This document shows positions 45,141 to 56,505 of a stretch of DNA of 64,000 bases, piece by piece (within the stretch, counting starts at the first letter, position 1; every line of letters starts with the position of its first letter). The translations under genes were made by a program, and so were the position numbers. The stretch covers positions 8,623,001-8,687,000 of the forward strand of contig OX335660.1 of assembly GCA_946894095.1 (NCBI GenBank), written 5' to 3'. Below the pieces are notes generated by a model. That model had not been told where the DNA came from. It did not search any database and saw only the letters and a list, made by a program, of their open reading frames with translations. Source of the DNA: Incurvaria masculella (lineage: Eukaryota; Arthropoda; Insecta; Lepidoptera; Incurvariidae).

Positions 45141-46950
45141 TTAAGTATTATCACTGTTATCTTCACCCGAGTCTGTTTCACTGGAATCACTATCTGAGCA
45201 CTGGTTGGCCGTTACTCTGTTCGTGTTTACAAACAAGTCCTCTGTATCCTCTTCTTTGTTCTTCTTTTCACTAAATTCCTCCGGCCAGACATTATTCTCC
45301 TTGTAATATTTGATAAGGTCTGCGTTCAGTATTTTAACAATCTCTGCTTTTACTTTGTCGCCTTCCAAAATGGGTTCTACTAGAAGGTAATCACCTCTCT
45401 TCACCCATATATTTTTCCTGAACTTAGTAGGCATGGACACTAGATATTGCTCCCCAGTCGCTGCTTCCACCTGGGAAAATTTTTGGTACAAATTGAATAC
45501 TGCTATGCGTAATTGCAAGAAACTTAAGATGAGATTATCTGAATACACTATAAGAATTTGCAAAAATCTGATTTTCTTTGAGGTTATACAAAGACATCCA
45601 TATTGAAAAACTGAAAAAAAAATTGCAACATTTGTCTAATGAATGTCGTGACCGTTAAAAAGATACAATAGCAGGGCTTTCCGTCCCGATCTGATCCACC
45701 AACCTGTCATGTCAACATTTGTTTTTGTTGAATCTTTGGAATCACTGGTCTTACAGTCATCATGCTACCACTAAAATTAAACGCTCACAACAGATTTTTA
45801 GACTACAGGCACGTAGATCAGGTCGAGGTGTTTAATTTGAGTGGTCGCATGATGGGTCTGCGACCAGTGTTTCCCAAGATATAACGAAAACAAGTTTTAA
45901 CATAACAGGTGAGTAGATCAGGTCGGGACGTAGTCGCATGATAGGTCTACGACCAGTGTTTCCCAGGAAATTGTAGTTTACTTGAATACCTTGAAATTAC
46001 AAAAAAACATTTTTAATTCATTAATTTTATGTTATTTGATTTTTTTTCCACTACTAAATGAATTTAAAAGTTTCAATTAAAAAGAAAACATTTAAATACG
46101 CAGGTACAAGGTTACATCGTTAGACCTAATGCAACATGGCGACGAGTTGTCAACACGGCTTTGACACGGCGCTCACGTAGTTCTTCCGAGTTTGGATAGA
46201 TGGTGCTACTTTTTGCTTGTATGGATATGATTTGTTTCAATTCTTTAGAAGGGTGTATCCTTACCTATGAAATCATTGTTTTGCAGCAATTTTTTTTCAT
46301 TGTTGCGTTATGGAATCCCTTTCCCCCAATCCAATCGATGAAGATAATCCGAAAACTGTGTAAATGATTTTACATAAAATTGCAATGTGTGCATACGAGA
46401 TTGCCCGAGAGCCAAAAAGTATAGCACACCTGGGATCTATTTGTCCTTGTTTTACTTTTGGTGGGCATATAGTATATAATTCATGATTGAATAGTTCTAA
46501 AAGTATTCCGTTAACATTCCATTAAAGTGTTCTATGTGCAAGTTATTACTTACGCCCGTTTTCACAGTCTCCAGTTACAAAAAATTACACATTTACATCA
46601 TGTAAATATGTAATGTAACCGAAAGTTAATTATCGGATTTCAGGTGGTGAAAACAGGGGTTATACCAAAATCGTTTTTGTTTTCCAAAATCGAGGTGTAC
46701 AGTGCACACTTTAAATCGGTTTCTTTTCTCCTCAATGAATCAACAACAAAGAGGTTCTCTCGACCCTATGCAACAGTACAAATTCTCGACAGGCGATAAT
46801 GGATAGAAAATTATATAAAGTTTATACCTCGTGTAGGTTGTTGCCCTTGCTTGCGAGTAGTTTCACTACACTCTGGCTGTGGCGCGGCAATTCGTAGTCA
46901 TCGCAGAGAATCTCTTTCATAACATGCTTGCGTTTAGTTGTTTTCGACAT
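45141..46950 (-). CDS. EIF1AD: EIF1AD, S1-like RNA-binding protein, two exons
   Basis: Exons 46950-46828 and 45470-45141, GT/AG borders, phase 0, giving 150 residues (the human protein has about 165). EIF1AD is related to translation factor eIF1A and binds RNA through an OB-fold (S1-like) domain. The start MSKTTKRKHVMKE, the block KGNNLHEVEAATGEQYLVSM and PTKFRKNIWVKRGDYLLVEP are the family hallmarks; the domain spans about residues 10-90. The tail is acidic and serine rich (SDSDSSETDSGEDNSDN). The start is the only ATG giving the conserved MSK-TKRKHV. No operon-like neighbours; upstream DNA is repeat-rich. Confidence 0.94.
45471..46827. other. EIF1AD intron
   Basis: 1357 bp. Two near-copies of a short text containing GTAGATCAGGTCG, GTCGCATGAT(G/A)GGTCT and GACCAGTGTTTCCCA lie at about 45810-45882 and 45910-45970, an imperfect tandem. 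No other feature seen. Confidence 0.55.
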
Positions 46951-47184
46951 CTTGTTTTATATCTAGAAACAATTAAAATGGACAAAAACTTGATCTCTTA
47001 TTTCAGCACTGTAAAAAGTTCCGAAATTTCATGTTGATTGAACCACGATTAAACCATTTGACATTGACAGTTATCGTTATTCCCTGGCTTTTTTAAAATC
47101 TTTTATCACATGGAAAGGCTAGCAGAATTTCTAAGGAAAGCTGTGAGTTCTCGCGTTCGGTTCTGTCAAACTCAATGCAGAAAA

Positions 47185-47462
47185 ATCGGTCGAGTGCGAG
47201 TTTGACCCGCACACGAAGGGTTCCGTACCAGCGTATATTGTATCGTATTTTGTATGGTATTTCATTTATATTATTTTTAAATTTTACCTATTTGTTGTTA
47301 TAGCGGCAAAATGAATACACACTGTGAAAATTTCAGCTTCCTACCTATTACGGTTCATGAGATACAGACGGACGGACGTATGGACGGACGGACGGATGGA
47401 CGGACGGACAGTGGAGGCTTAGTAATAGGGTTCCGTTGGCACCCTTTGGGTACGGAACCCAA
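47185..47462 (+). repeat. Repeat family A copy
   Basis: AAAAATCGGTCGAGTGCGAG to GGTACGGAACCCAAAAAAA, with several GACGGACG units at 47365-47410. Confidence 0.78.
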
Positions 47463-47635
47463 AAAAAAGATGCTTTCTCTTTGTACAGCAGTATCTATAT
47501 ACAGCTTGACAGAAGCGAGAATACGAGACCTTCATGAGTAGACCCCCTGAAGTTCCACTCAGCGAGTCTACTTTATAAATAAATAAATAAAAATAAATAT
47601 CTACTCATAAAAGGGAAATCAAGGAAGTCACAGAT

Positions 47636-48215
47636 GAAAGTAAAACGCTTTCGCCTGACGTCATCAAACATCAAATGTTTTGTTGTGTCATTGCACTCTA
47701 ATAAGAATTAGAAAGGGACAACACTATGGTTACTCGTTCTCGTTTTTGAAGCCATCAAACTCTATCTAAAAAATTTTGCCAACTTTTTTCCACATAGAGT
47801 TTGACAGCTTCACACGCGAGAACTTCTCGTGTTCGCGTCCTAGACCCGCCGGGAATCTCCCAAGCTCTACATAGAAAAAAGCCTACTTTTTTCTACATTG
47901 AGTTTGACAGAAGCAAATACGAAAGTAGCCCCGCAGCATACGCACTCATTAATCGAACACGAGAAGTTCTCACAACGACTACTGCGAGTAGCTGTCAAAC
48001 TCCACATTAAAAAAATATATAATGACTTCTCGCAGGTATTAATTGTGAGAACTTCTCGTGTTCGCCTCCAAAGCTCTCACTATGGATTCAACTCTTAAGT
48101 AAAAAAATTTGTTTGGCATAATCTGAAAACTCAACAAAGAAACATGAACTGCTCTAGGGGGCTGCTAGCAATGCGAACACGAGAAGGTTTCGCATGAGAA
48201 ACTGTCGAAAGATAT
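47636..48215. repeat. Cluster of inverted GAGAACTTCTCGTGTTCG repeats
   Basis: The word GAGAACTTCTCGTGTTCG occurs at about 47818 and 48049, and inverted (CGAACACGAGAAGTTCTC, CGAACACGAGAAGG) at about 47956 and 48174. The words ACATAGAGTTTGACAG / CTGTCAAACTC also alternate in both orientations. Related bits at 47135-47175 and 21281. No ORF there has protein character. Confidence 0.6.
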
Positions 48216-48347
48216 CAGCAGTATTCAGAGAGGGCGGACTAACTATAAAACGTCTAAATCACTACCCGGACTAAATCAAATTTTGTATGGTTAGTCCAAT
48301 GCTATTCCGCGTACTAAGTTTTTACAGTTCACTCTAAGTACGACCCC
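48216..48347 (+). repeat. Repeat family E, copy 2
   Basis: AGTATTCAGAGAGGGCGGAC to ACAGTTCACTCTAAGTACGA, related to 20020-20122 and 53536-53652, with an extra TGTATGGTTAGTCCA block shared with the third copy. Confidence 0.65.
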
Positions 48348-48760
48348 GTCGTTCGGCCAGGAGGTCGGCCCGTAAGCATCAGGAAATTTCGCCTCCCATA
48401 CAAACGTAGTTTACTAATAATTTGAAAACCACTGTTCCAACTTACTTGATATTTGGTATTTCTTCACCTCCATGTTGGTGTCTAATATTAAGCTACAAAC
48501 ATGTCTGCATGTCTTTGTTTTTTCGGTACATATATTCTGGGTCAAACTACAGAGAAAACAAAATTCGTATGAATATTTTCATTTTGCTTTCATTTCGTTC
48601 GGTTTGGATTTTTCAAAAAAACAAAAGCGTGCAGACACAGATATTTGTTACCTGATATTAGATATTAAATATCAATTTAATTGGAATAAACGCAGCGCCC
48701 ACCCGAAATCTCGATCCCGCCGCTAGCTTATAGCGGCTGACCAAGGCCGGGCACTGCAGA

Positions 48761-49065
48761 CCATGCCGAGAAGCAGTCTGGGTAATAGGGTATACCCATA
48801 GATCCAGCATGCGCGCGCAGCGCGCATACATCCTATTTATATGGGTATACCCCATAGGCTTAGACCCCATTTCCACGAGGAAGTAAACCTCCGCGATAAA
48901 TGGACAGACTATCAGACAGACAGCACTGTCGCCCGTGTAAACACCTCTGCAAGACGGTCGTAGCAAAAATGGAGACAGCGGGTCTCGTTTCTGGCGCGCT
49001 ACATAACAAATCTCAGTGCTCAGTGCTCAGGCCTGTACCTACACACAAAATCGTGCAGAAGACCC
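48761..49065. repeat. Short repeat split by an insertion containing nested palindromes
   Basis: The flanks CATGCCGAGAAGCAGTCTGG (48761) and CACAAAATCGTGCAGAAG (about 49042-49060) are adjacent parts of one repeat at 34660-34735, so about 230 bp seems inserted here. Inside it GGGTATACCCATA (48788-48800) is inverted at 48840-48852 around a second hairpin ATGCGCGC...GCGCGCAT. Confidence 0.5.
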
Positions 49066-49790
49066 AGACAACGAAAGCTTATTGTAGCTATCGCATGTGC
49101 AGCAACACCTCAGTAACATCGAAACTGTCATTCCCGTCAAGTTTTGTTCGCGAGTTTTTAAGTGAATTATGTACTCCATGATGCCATGGAGGTGAGGAAC
49201 TTCAACTCTTTCTTCACCTCCATGCATGATGCAGTTACAATAAGATACTTCTTATAATACTTCCTCCTAAATAATCCTCCCTCCTAATAAATCCTCTAAA
49301 AGAGGATAAGAAGTAATTTTTCAGTACTTTTTCTTCCCAATTACTATTGATTAGTATAATTAGGAACGATTTATTTTGAGAACAACATCTAGGAAATGGT
49401 CTGATTAACTAAATACAATTTTTAAATCCTTTGTATGGTAGATATTTGACAGCTTTAATAGATTCTTTAGTCAGGTCGCCTAGACGCCACCTGTCGTGGT
49501 AGATATGCTGTTTTCTTCCCCATTTGGCATTGTTCAGTTTTTTAACGCACCCATAAGTATCTAACCTGTCACTGTCAGTTACGTCAGCAAGTCTGTCATA
49601 AAGAATTCCTGGATGGATATTTTTGTTAGATTTTGATTCAGCCCTAAGCATGCTGCGGGTCTAAAGACCTTTCTCCAGAGACGGCAGCATCAACCCTGCC
49701 CACTAACCTAGGAATATTGGCCTGTAGTTGACGCGTAAGTTTCTTGCCGACCTTATTTTGTAAATTGGGCCATTTGCCCTCATCAACTTA

Positions 49791-49960
49791 GCCCCGATTG
49801 CAGTAAGAGACGTATGCAGTTAATCAATGTTTAAATACGTATTTTTTTGTGAACTGCGTGGAGTTGAATCAGCTCCCTTCCATACTGTCCATAAAAAGTG
49901 AAATATTTTAAAATACGTTGACGTTGAATTAGTTTTTGTGTCCTTTCGTACACTCGGCCT
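49791..49960 (+). mobile_element. Repeat family D, copy 3
   Basis: GCCCCGATTGCAGTAAGAGA to GTACACTCGGCCT with TTA at 49788-49790 and 49961-49963. Confidence 0.7.
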
Positions 49961-49963
49961 TTA

Positions 49964-50670
49964 GACCTGCGACCACTAGTCAACTAGTATATGCGTACAT
50001 GAACAATACATATTTTTGCACTTACTGAACAGTCTTTATCGAACACTCAATGTGGTGGATGCTACCACCAGCTCGTTCTTTTCGAAACACATGGCACGGC
50101 ACTGCCTCCTATCTAGATTTTCACTTCGATCAACGCTCACAAACAATAGAGGTAGATGAGCTACCCAATTAGTTGTTGAGGCTGTGCCTGCCTCATTAAG
50201 CGTTAAAATGGAAAGGGAATTACAGTTGCAAAAGGATCCCACACTGTGGACGTACACGTTGTGTGGAGACAGAGACCAAATATGTTTTTTTCTTTTTTTT
50301 GTCTATATAATCACCCACTCTCATACCTACATGTTAAAATATGTTGTGAAGTGCTTTCCAGCAATTCTTTTTAGTATCATTAAAACACAGTAAAGTCCCT
50401 GCATGGGTAGCTTACTTCTGTGTGTTCTCTCTTCAGGTGGAAGTAAGGCAAACAGACAGATGTTTATTGAAATTTTGATTGCTCTGCATGTGCATCGTGT
50501 CGTCGGATTGTTTTAGCTTTCCAACCACAGGAATTATTTGGACATGTCATATATATATATTATATATCAACATGAAATCGATTGCAAAAAAAATAGGAGC
50601 AAATTCTTGTTAATTTATGTAAACAAAACCAAAATTTTCTGAACACTTATGTTACGTTTTGCAGGTTATC
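49964..50670. other. Region before AP-1 mu
   Basis: An 80-codon minus-strand frame (about 50275-50036) has no recognisable domain. A TATATATATA stretch sits at 50549-50567. TTTTGCAG at 50657-50664 directly before GTTATCATG is a good splice acceptor, so an untranslated first exon of AP-1 mu probably lies upstream. Confidence 0.4.
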
Positions 50671-51939
50671 ATGTCATCATCAGCTGTGTACATCTTGGAC
50701 GTCAAAGGCAAGGTGTTGATATCGCGGAATTATCGCGGTGACATCGATCTTGCGGTCATCGACAAGTTCATGCCCCTCCTCATGGAGAAAGAAGAGGAGG
50801 GGCTTCTCACGCCACTTCTGCAGACCAACGAGTGTACCTTTGCCTATATCAAGACGAACAACCTCTACATTGTCTCTACGAGCAAGAAAAATGCCAATAT
50901 CGCACTTGTCTTTGTCTTCTTGTACAAGATTGTCGAGGTCATGGCTGAGTACTTCAAGGAACTCGAGGAAGAAAGCATTCGAGACAACTTTGTCGTGATT
51001 TATGAACTCATGGATGAATTACTCGACTTTGGGTACCCGCAGACCACCGACAGCAAGATCCTCCAGGAGTACATCACCCAGGAAGGTCACAAGCTGGAGA
51101 TGCAACCGCGGATCCCCATGGCCGTTACCAACGCTGTCTCGTGGCGCTCGGAGGGAATAAAATACCGAAAGAATGAGGTCTTTCTTGATGTCATCGAATC
51201 TGTCAATCTGCTCGCCAATTGCAACGGAAATGTGCTGAGGAGCGAAATCGTCGGTGCCATCAAAATGCGAGTATATCTTTCGGGAATGCCAGAGTTGCGC
51301 CTGGGACTGAACGACAAGGTTCTCTTTGAGAGCACTGGGCGAGGGAAGTCCAAGTCTGTAGAGCTGGAGGACGTGAAGTTCCACCAATGCGTGCGACTGT
51401 CGCGGTTTGAGAACGACCGCACTATCTCATTCATCCCGCCCGACGGGGAGTTCGAACTGATGTCGTACCGGCTCAACACTCACGTCAAGCCGCTCATCTG
51501 GATCGAGTCAGTGATCGAGCGCCACGCACACTCCCGCGTCGAATACATGATCAAGGCCAAGTCCCAATTCAAGCGCCGTTCGACAGCGAATAACGTGGAG
51601 ATAATCATCCCAGTACCTGCCGATGCCGACTCGCCCAAGTTCAAAACTACCATTGGCAGCGTGAAATACACTCCGGAGCAGAGCGCTATAACATGGTCAA
51701 TCAAATCGTTCCCGGGTGGGAAGGAGTATTTGATGCGAGCACACTTCGGGTTGCCATCGGTGGAATGTGAGGATATCGACGGGAAGCCCCCCATCCAGGT
51801 GAAGTTTGAGATCCCATATTTCACCACTTCGGGCATTCAGGTCCGCTATCTGAAGATCATCGAAAAGAGCGGGTACCAGGCACTGCCTTGGGTGCGCTAT
51901 ATCACGCAGAACGGAGACTATCAGCTAAGAACCAACTAG
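50671..51939 (+). CDS. AP-1mu: AP-1 complex subunit mu (AP-47)
   Basis: 422 residues, essentially the length of human AP1M1 (423), in one uninterrupted exon. The medium subunit of the AP-1 clathrin adaptor sorts cargo at the trans-Golgi network and endosomes by binding Tyr-based signals. Longin-type domain about 1-140 (SAVYILDVKGKVLISRNYRGD, LYIVSTSKKNANIALVFVFL), then the mu-homology domain about 168-421 (RSEGIKYRKNEVFLDVIESV, HSRVEYMIKAKSQFKRRS, PYFTTSGIQVRYLKIIEKSG, ending WVRYITQNGDYQLRTN). Start at 50671 is the conserved MSSSAVYILD; the frame is open four codons upstream through the acceptor. Codons are GC-rich compared with flanking DNA, as expected of a conserved gene. ATTAAA and AATAAA words follow (about 51972, 52072). 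Confidence 0.96.
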   Translation: MSSSAVYILDVKGKVLISRNYRGDIDLAVIDKFMPLLMEKEEEGLLTPLLQTNECTFAYIKTNNLYIVSTSKKNANIALVFVFLYKIVEVMAEYFKELEEESIRDNFVVIYELMDELLDFGYPQTTDSKILQEYITQEGHKLEMQPRIPMAVTNAVSWRSEGIKYRKNEVFLDVIESVNLLANCNGNVLRSEIVGAIKMRVYLSGMPELRLGLNDKVLFESTGRGKSKSVELEDVKFHQCVRLSRFENDRTISFIPPDGEFELMSYRLNTHVKPLIWIESVIERHAHSRVEYMIKAKSQFKRRSTANNVEIIIPVPADADSPKFKTTIGSVKYTPEQSAITWSIKSFPGGKEYLMRAHFGLPSVECEDIDGKPPIQVKFEIPYFTTSGIQVRYLKIIEKSGYQALPWVRYITQNGDYQLRTN

Positions 51940-52583
51940 TGAAAACATTTCTTTTATTTAAACATTCCTTTATTAAATATAAGAACTTAATATGGTTTAT
52001 TGTTAATTTAGTCATTGCTACATATTTTCAAAGTATTAATCATTTTGATCCTAAGTTATAAACTTTATAAAAATAAAAAAGGTTTTTAATTTCTCAAGCT
52101 ACGAAAACAAGATAGAAAAACTAGTTAAGTGCGAGTTCATATCGTCTGACCGACGTGCTGTTGGTTTTTCGACGCTTCTTTTTCCTGGGCCTCCACATCA
52201 AAACTTCAGTGCTCCATCTGTGGTCATCTCTGCGACTGGCTTGCCTGCTGACAATTGAGTTTGACGATCCTGTGCATAACATCAGAGCAAATGCAATTTC
52301 TGGCGAGTGAATTTCCTCATACATTTAACCTGGGTGTCTTCAAACATTGAATAAACAAGTTGAATAGCACTATAATCTAATCTGTGATAATAGTCCACTG
52401 GGCGATCTGCTGGGTATGGCACCTTGCTGAGCTTAATTTTGCGAGGTAAGGTGAATTTGACTCTTTTTAAGTGTTTTCTATAAGACTTGATATCTTATGT
52501 AAATGATTCCCAAGATTTAACAGGGTTCGGAAGTTGTCCGACCCCTACTACACACAAAAAGTAATGGGAAGAATCAAGAATAC

Positions 52584-52930
52584 TTAGATCCAAACGGCAT
52601 CAAAATCGTAGGGCAAGTTCTTCTCCAGTTCAAAGCTAACAGCCACTAGACGTTGGATTGTATAATTGGTTGGTACCATCAAAAGCCACTTAAATTCGCT
52701 TAGGTATTCGTGATCCGCAACATCGAATGTACATTGCACTAAATGGTGTCCTGTGCAGTTATTACGTGTCGTTGGAATACAAGAACATCTGTAGTAAGCA
52801 AATTCGTAAGCCAACTGACTGGCCGTCGCTACCGTCAGTGTATGTGAAAATTGGCTACGCTGCGCCCATACGAATGAGTTTCGACAATCCGAGAATTGGT
52901 ATTCACTCTGTGATGGTTTTCAAACATTGC
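52584..52930 (-). CDS. Unassigned open frame of about 115 codons
   Basis: The frame runs without stop from about 52930 to a TAA-type stop at 52584-52586 and has protein-like composition (SEYQFSDCRNSFVWAQRSQF, CTFDVADHEYLSEFKWLLMV, VAVSFELEKNLPYDFDAVWI) with several cysteines. There is no convincing ATG; it could be the last exon of a gene or the relic of one (an AG lies just before AGTGAATACC). I do not recognise the family. Could equally be chance. Confidence 0.25.
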
Positions 52931-53535
52931 CCACGAGAGCAGTGTTGAAAATGTTTGTTCTGCATTTATTTTGTAATATGCCCAGCAGTGAAAGTCTTTG
53001 AATATTAAGAAACCAATGGTAAAACTGAAAGAAACCTAGTAAATTAAAAACTCGGAAACTTCATTGTTTGGTTTTTGGGCAATGTTATTTTAACAGGCAA
53101 ATTTGTATTACACAGTAAGATTTATGGATTTTGAGCTAGCCACTACAGTGTTCATTGCTCCTTGACCAAGGCTAATCCAATCGCCTTCCTTACTCCGTGT
53201 TACAAGCTGAAAGTTATGCGATTCTTCAACGAACCCAATTGAAAAACTGGCATTTAGATTTCTTTATGTGGCGACCATTTTGGCTCGCCCACTTTCATGT
53301 CAGCCATCGTTTAGGCGACACATTTACCGTCAAACAATTCGTTTTAATACCACATCTATTTTTTTATATTTCCATTCCTTCATACTTAGCGATTGCTCGC
53401 TCACAGCTCTGCTTAAATTAATGTTGAAAGTTATAGTGCCCCTTTGGCTTACATTTACCAGGTTTTTTTACTCTTCCAGCTTATTGCTACTCTATCAATT
53501 CCCCATACTACAGGCGATAACGGTTTACATGCTCT

Positions 53536-53652
53536 TACAGCCATATTCGGAGTCGGCGGACTAACTTTAATACGCCAGACTAAACCGGTTTTTGTATGGT
53601 TAGTCCAGTGCTAATCTCGAACTAAGTTTTGACAGGTTCACTCTGAAGTCGT
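53536..53652 (+). repeat. Repeat family E, copy 3
   Basis: GGCGGACTAACTTTAATACG, TTGTATGGTTAGTCCAGTGC and ACTAAGTTTTGACAGGTTCA; related to 20020-20122 and 48216-48347. Confidence 0.65.
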
Positions 53653-54299
53653 ACTGCGATGTATACTGCGAATGTATTACTAGGTTTGGGAAATTTTGGA
53701 TCCTTAAATATATTATCGTAATCTACATCTGCTTTTTTTTATATGCCTTTTAGATTGGAAAATATTGTCTAATAATCATTGGAAAATTTCTAACCTTTTC
53801 GTTAATTTTCGAATTTTTTTTTAGTGAAAAATACAGATATTTTTAAAACAATAAAAAAACACAAAAAGAAGCTTTCTCAAGTGAGTGAGAGCCTTGGCCA
53901 ATGGAAAAAGAATGCAATTCAAATCTTAGATTTCCTGTGACCCTACGACAGCCTTAAGGCGCTCACGCTTCACGCTTTTTGTGTATATATATATATATAT
54001 ACACAAAAAAGTAATATACAGTAATATACACAGAAATTCTACAAAAACAGGCAGCGATACAATTTATGAGCGGATATTTAGAAGAAATTAACCAAATTGA
54101 AGTAAATAATGAAGAATAATGCAGAACTTCAAAAATAACATCATATTTGACGCTTATTCCTTTTTCTGGGAGGAACCTGGACGGGACTTCCGGCACGACG
54201 ATGCCGGAGACACCAACAAATTGGATGAAGAAATTTATATAGACATACCATATATACCACACCCATCGTCAATGATATTAGTCTAACAAACCTCATTCA

Positions 54300-54500
54300 T
54301 TCCCAATCAGTAGGGGCTCCCCTTGTGAGCCCCCACTTAACCAACGACGTTGCTCCAGCCCCCGAGGTGAGGGCCTCCTTCGCACGGCCTGGAAGCAACC
54401 TGGCGAGACAGCCAAGCTCGCTGGCCTTCTGAGGTGCAATGCCAGATGCGTGCCGGGGCGTGTTGGAGAAGCGACCAGAGGATAATCGGCGTAATTTGTG
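54300..54500. repeat. GC-rich repeat-like block
   Basis: Much richer in G and C than its surroundings, with a small hairpin GGGGCTC / GAGCCCC (54313-54333). No ORF recognised. It looks like the end of a mobile element, but no second copy is in the window. Confidence 0.3.
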
Positions 54501-54994
54501 ACAAAAAAAGCGAGGGAACTTGATCAGTTCTTTATGTTTTTATAGACACCTGAATTTTTCAAGATGTCCCTCATCGCTGTTCCTTTGAGAATGCTTATTG
54601 TTTTTTTATCATTCTTCTGGAGACTCTCCGCATACATACGCACGCAATTTTAATGATTAAAACTGGACAATAGACATGTCACCATGAAATTGTAAAAAAA
54701 CTGCGATTTCATAATTTCATTGGTGATATTACAAGATCGAGGACTATTGTCAGTCGTTTCCATTGTTATTTCACGGGAAACACTATGTGATATTACAAAT
54801 CTCCATCTAGTTCAATGTAGCCATGCAATTAAAGACATTTTCTGGCATGGCACCTAGTTCCCATGTGGTATGTTGCAAATATCATGACAGTAAGTGTGGT
54901 ATTAGACAAATTGAATAATTGAACTCTATAAAATTAAAATAAATAAATTAACATTGCTTAAATATTATCTATTGTTTAATTTTTAACTCAATCA

Positions 54995-55154
54995 GCCCCG
55001 ATTGCACGAAGAGACGGCTGAGTTGATCAATGTTCAAACAGGTCACTTTTAGTGAACCGCATGGAGTTCCTTCTATAGTGTCCATAGAAAGTGACCTGTT
55101 TAATCAGACGTTGACGTTGATTTTGATTTTTTTGTTCTTTCGTGCACTCGGCCC
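54995..55154 (+). mobile_element. Repeat family D, copy 4
   Basis: GCCCCGATTGCACGAAGAGA to GTGCACTCGGCCC. The internal words CAGGTCACTTT and AAAGTGACCTG are inverted copies. The flanking triplets are no longer identical. Confidence 0.7.
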
Positions 55155-55715
55155 ATAGTCTTTGACCATGTCCACCATGTGCATCATTAGCACAGATTAA
55201 GATCACTAGCTAGTAACTATAGTTACTAGCTAGCTAGCTACTGCCTGCTCTTGCATATAGCTACATAAATAAGACTCCATTAATCCTAAAAGTTTCCAAA
55301 ATAAAAAAAAAATATTCCGTTTCATTCAATTGTGGTTTAAAATATCCTAAGCCAATATAATGCCCCAGGCTAAGATTATGTTTATTGTAACAGCTGAAAT
55401 GCTCTTACGTACTAATAATTATGTACGTACTACCTGAACTAACGAAGTAATAGGTATTAGAACAAACAAAGAACCTCGAAACAATAAACGCCTAACATTT
55501 ATTCTGAGACGAGTGGTCTGGCGCAAGTGGTTATTTTTTACCCAACTGCGCAAGAAGGAGGGCTATTTTATATATCTTTTCTCAATCAAAAAGGTAAGCA
55601 TTATAACCAAAATTCGGATTTCGGACTGGATTTTCGAAAATCTTTTATTACGTGTGTTTGCTTACTTGCATACAATTCACCTGACATTCGAAAGTACAAT
55701 TAAGATAGAAGAAAA

Positions 55716-56061
55716 AACCGGCTAAGTGCGAGTCGGACTCGTACACCACGGGTTCCGTACCAACTTACAAGATTTAACACAATAAAATCACGTTTTTTGT
55801 ATAGGGCCCCCTTTTATTGGTTATTATATTTTTGTTTTACCTATTTGATGTTATAGCCGCAAAATAAATACACACTCTGTAAAAATTTCAACTGCCTGTC
55901 TATTACGGTTCATGAGATATAGCCCTGTGACTGACGGACGGACGGACGGACGTACGGACGGATGGACGGATGGACCCATACATAAAGCGTGATATTTAGT
56001 TAAATCTTGTAAGTTGTACGGAACCCTTCGTGTGCGAGTCCAACTCGCACTTGGCTGGTTT
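55716..56061. repeat. Repeat family A copy rearranged into a foldback
   Basis: The left end AACCGGCTAAGTGCGAGTCG to about 55795 is repeated in inverted orientation at 55985-56061 (GTGCGAGTCCAACTCGCACTTGGCTGGTT), about 78 bp on each side. The normal right end (AATAGGGTT ... GGTACGGAACCCTAAA) is absent. The middle keeps the GACGGA run. Confidence 0.75.
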
Positions 56062-56505
56062 TATTTTCTTAATCTTACTCTATTTTGATTGTAAGCAATT
56101 ATAATTTATTGTAAGCCTTTGGTTCGACATTTTATTTCAGATAAAATTGTGACCATAAAAAGGACAAGATGTCAGGATGCGCCTGGACTGAGTGCCCGAG
56201 CTACACAGCCGGGCCCGCAGGTCAGAGTTTCGTACAGGCACTGCAGTACTTTGCCGCAGCGCAATGCCTTATTACCGAGGACTGGCCGCGCTCTGCCACG
56301 TGAGAGGTGAGTCCGTCATGCCACCAACACGGCAAATAATATAGCATTGTTTAAGTTGAAGTCACGCACATAGCTTCTCACGACGTTGTATCCATGCATA
56401 TCAGCGACTAAGGAATTAACGTAATACGAATTTAAGTGGTCGATTGTAGTTATTTTTACTATGTCACTGGACATGGATCGTCAAGCCTAACAAACCTCAT
56501 CCCCG

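Larger units (their letters stand above)
51940..56168. other. Repeat-rich stretch between AP-1 mu and the GMC gene
   Basis: Contains a SINE-like piece at 52139-52216, an unassigned minus-strand frame at 52584-52930, repeat E copy 3 (53536-53652), a TA palindrome (53976-54010), a GC-rich repeat-like block (54300-54500), repeat D copy 4 and a rearranged repeat A. No confirmed cellular gene. Confidence 0.55.

Noticed and set aside
50036..50275. 80-codon minus-strand frame before AP-1 mu
   Set aside because: No recognised domain, no start or splice support; could be an old fragment but cannot be claimed.
51019..51836. Antisense frames of 118-130 codons across AP-1 mu
   Set aside because: They follow from the GC-rich codon use of the real gene and have no independent support.
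55920..55975. GACGGA repeat as a CRISPR-like or regulatory array
   Set aside because: It is the simple-sequence part of repeat A, present in most copies, with no unique spacers.
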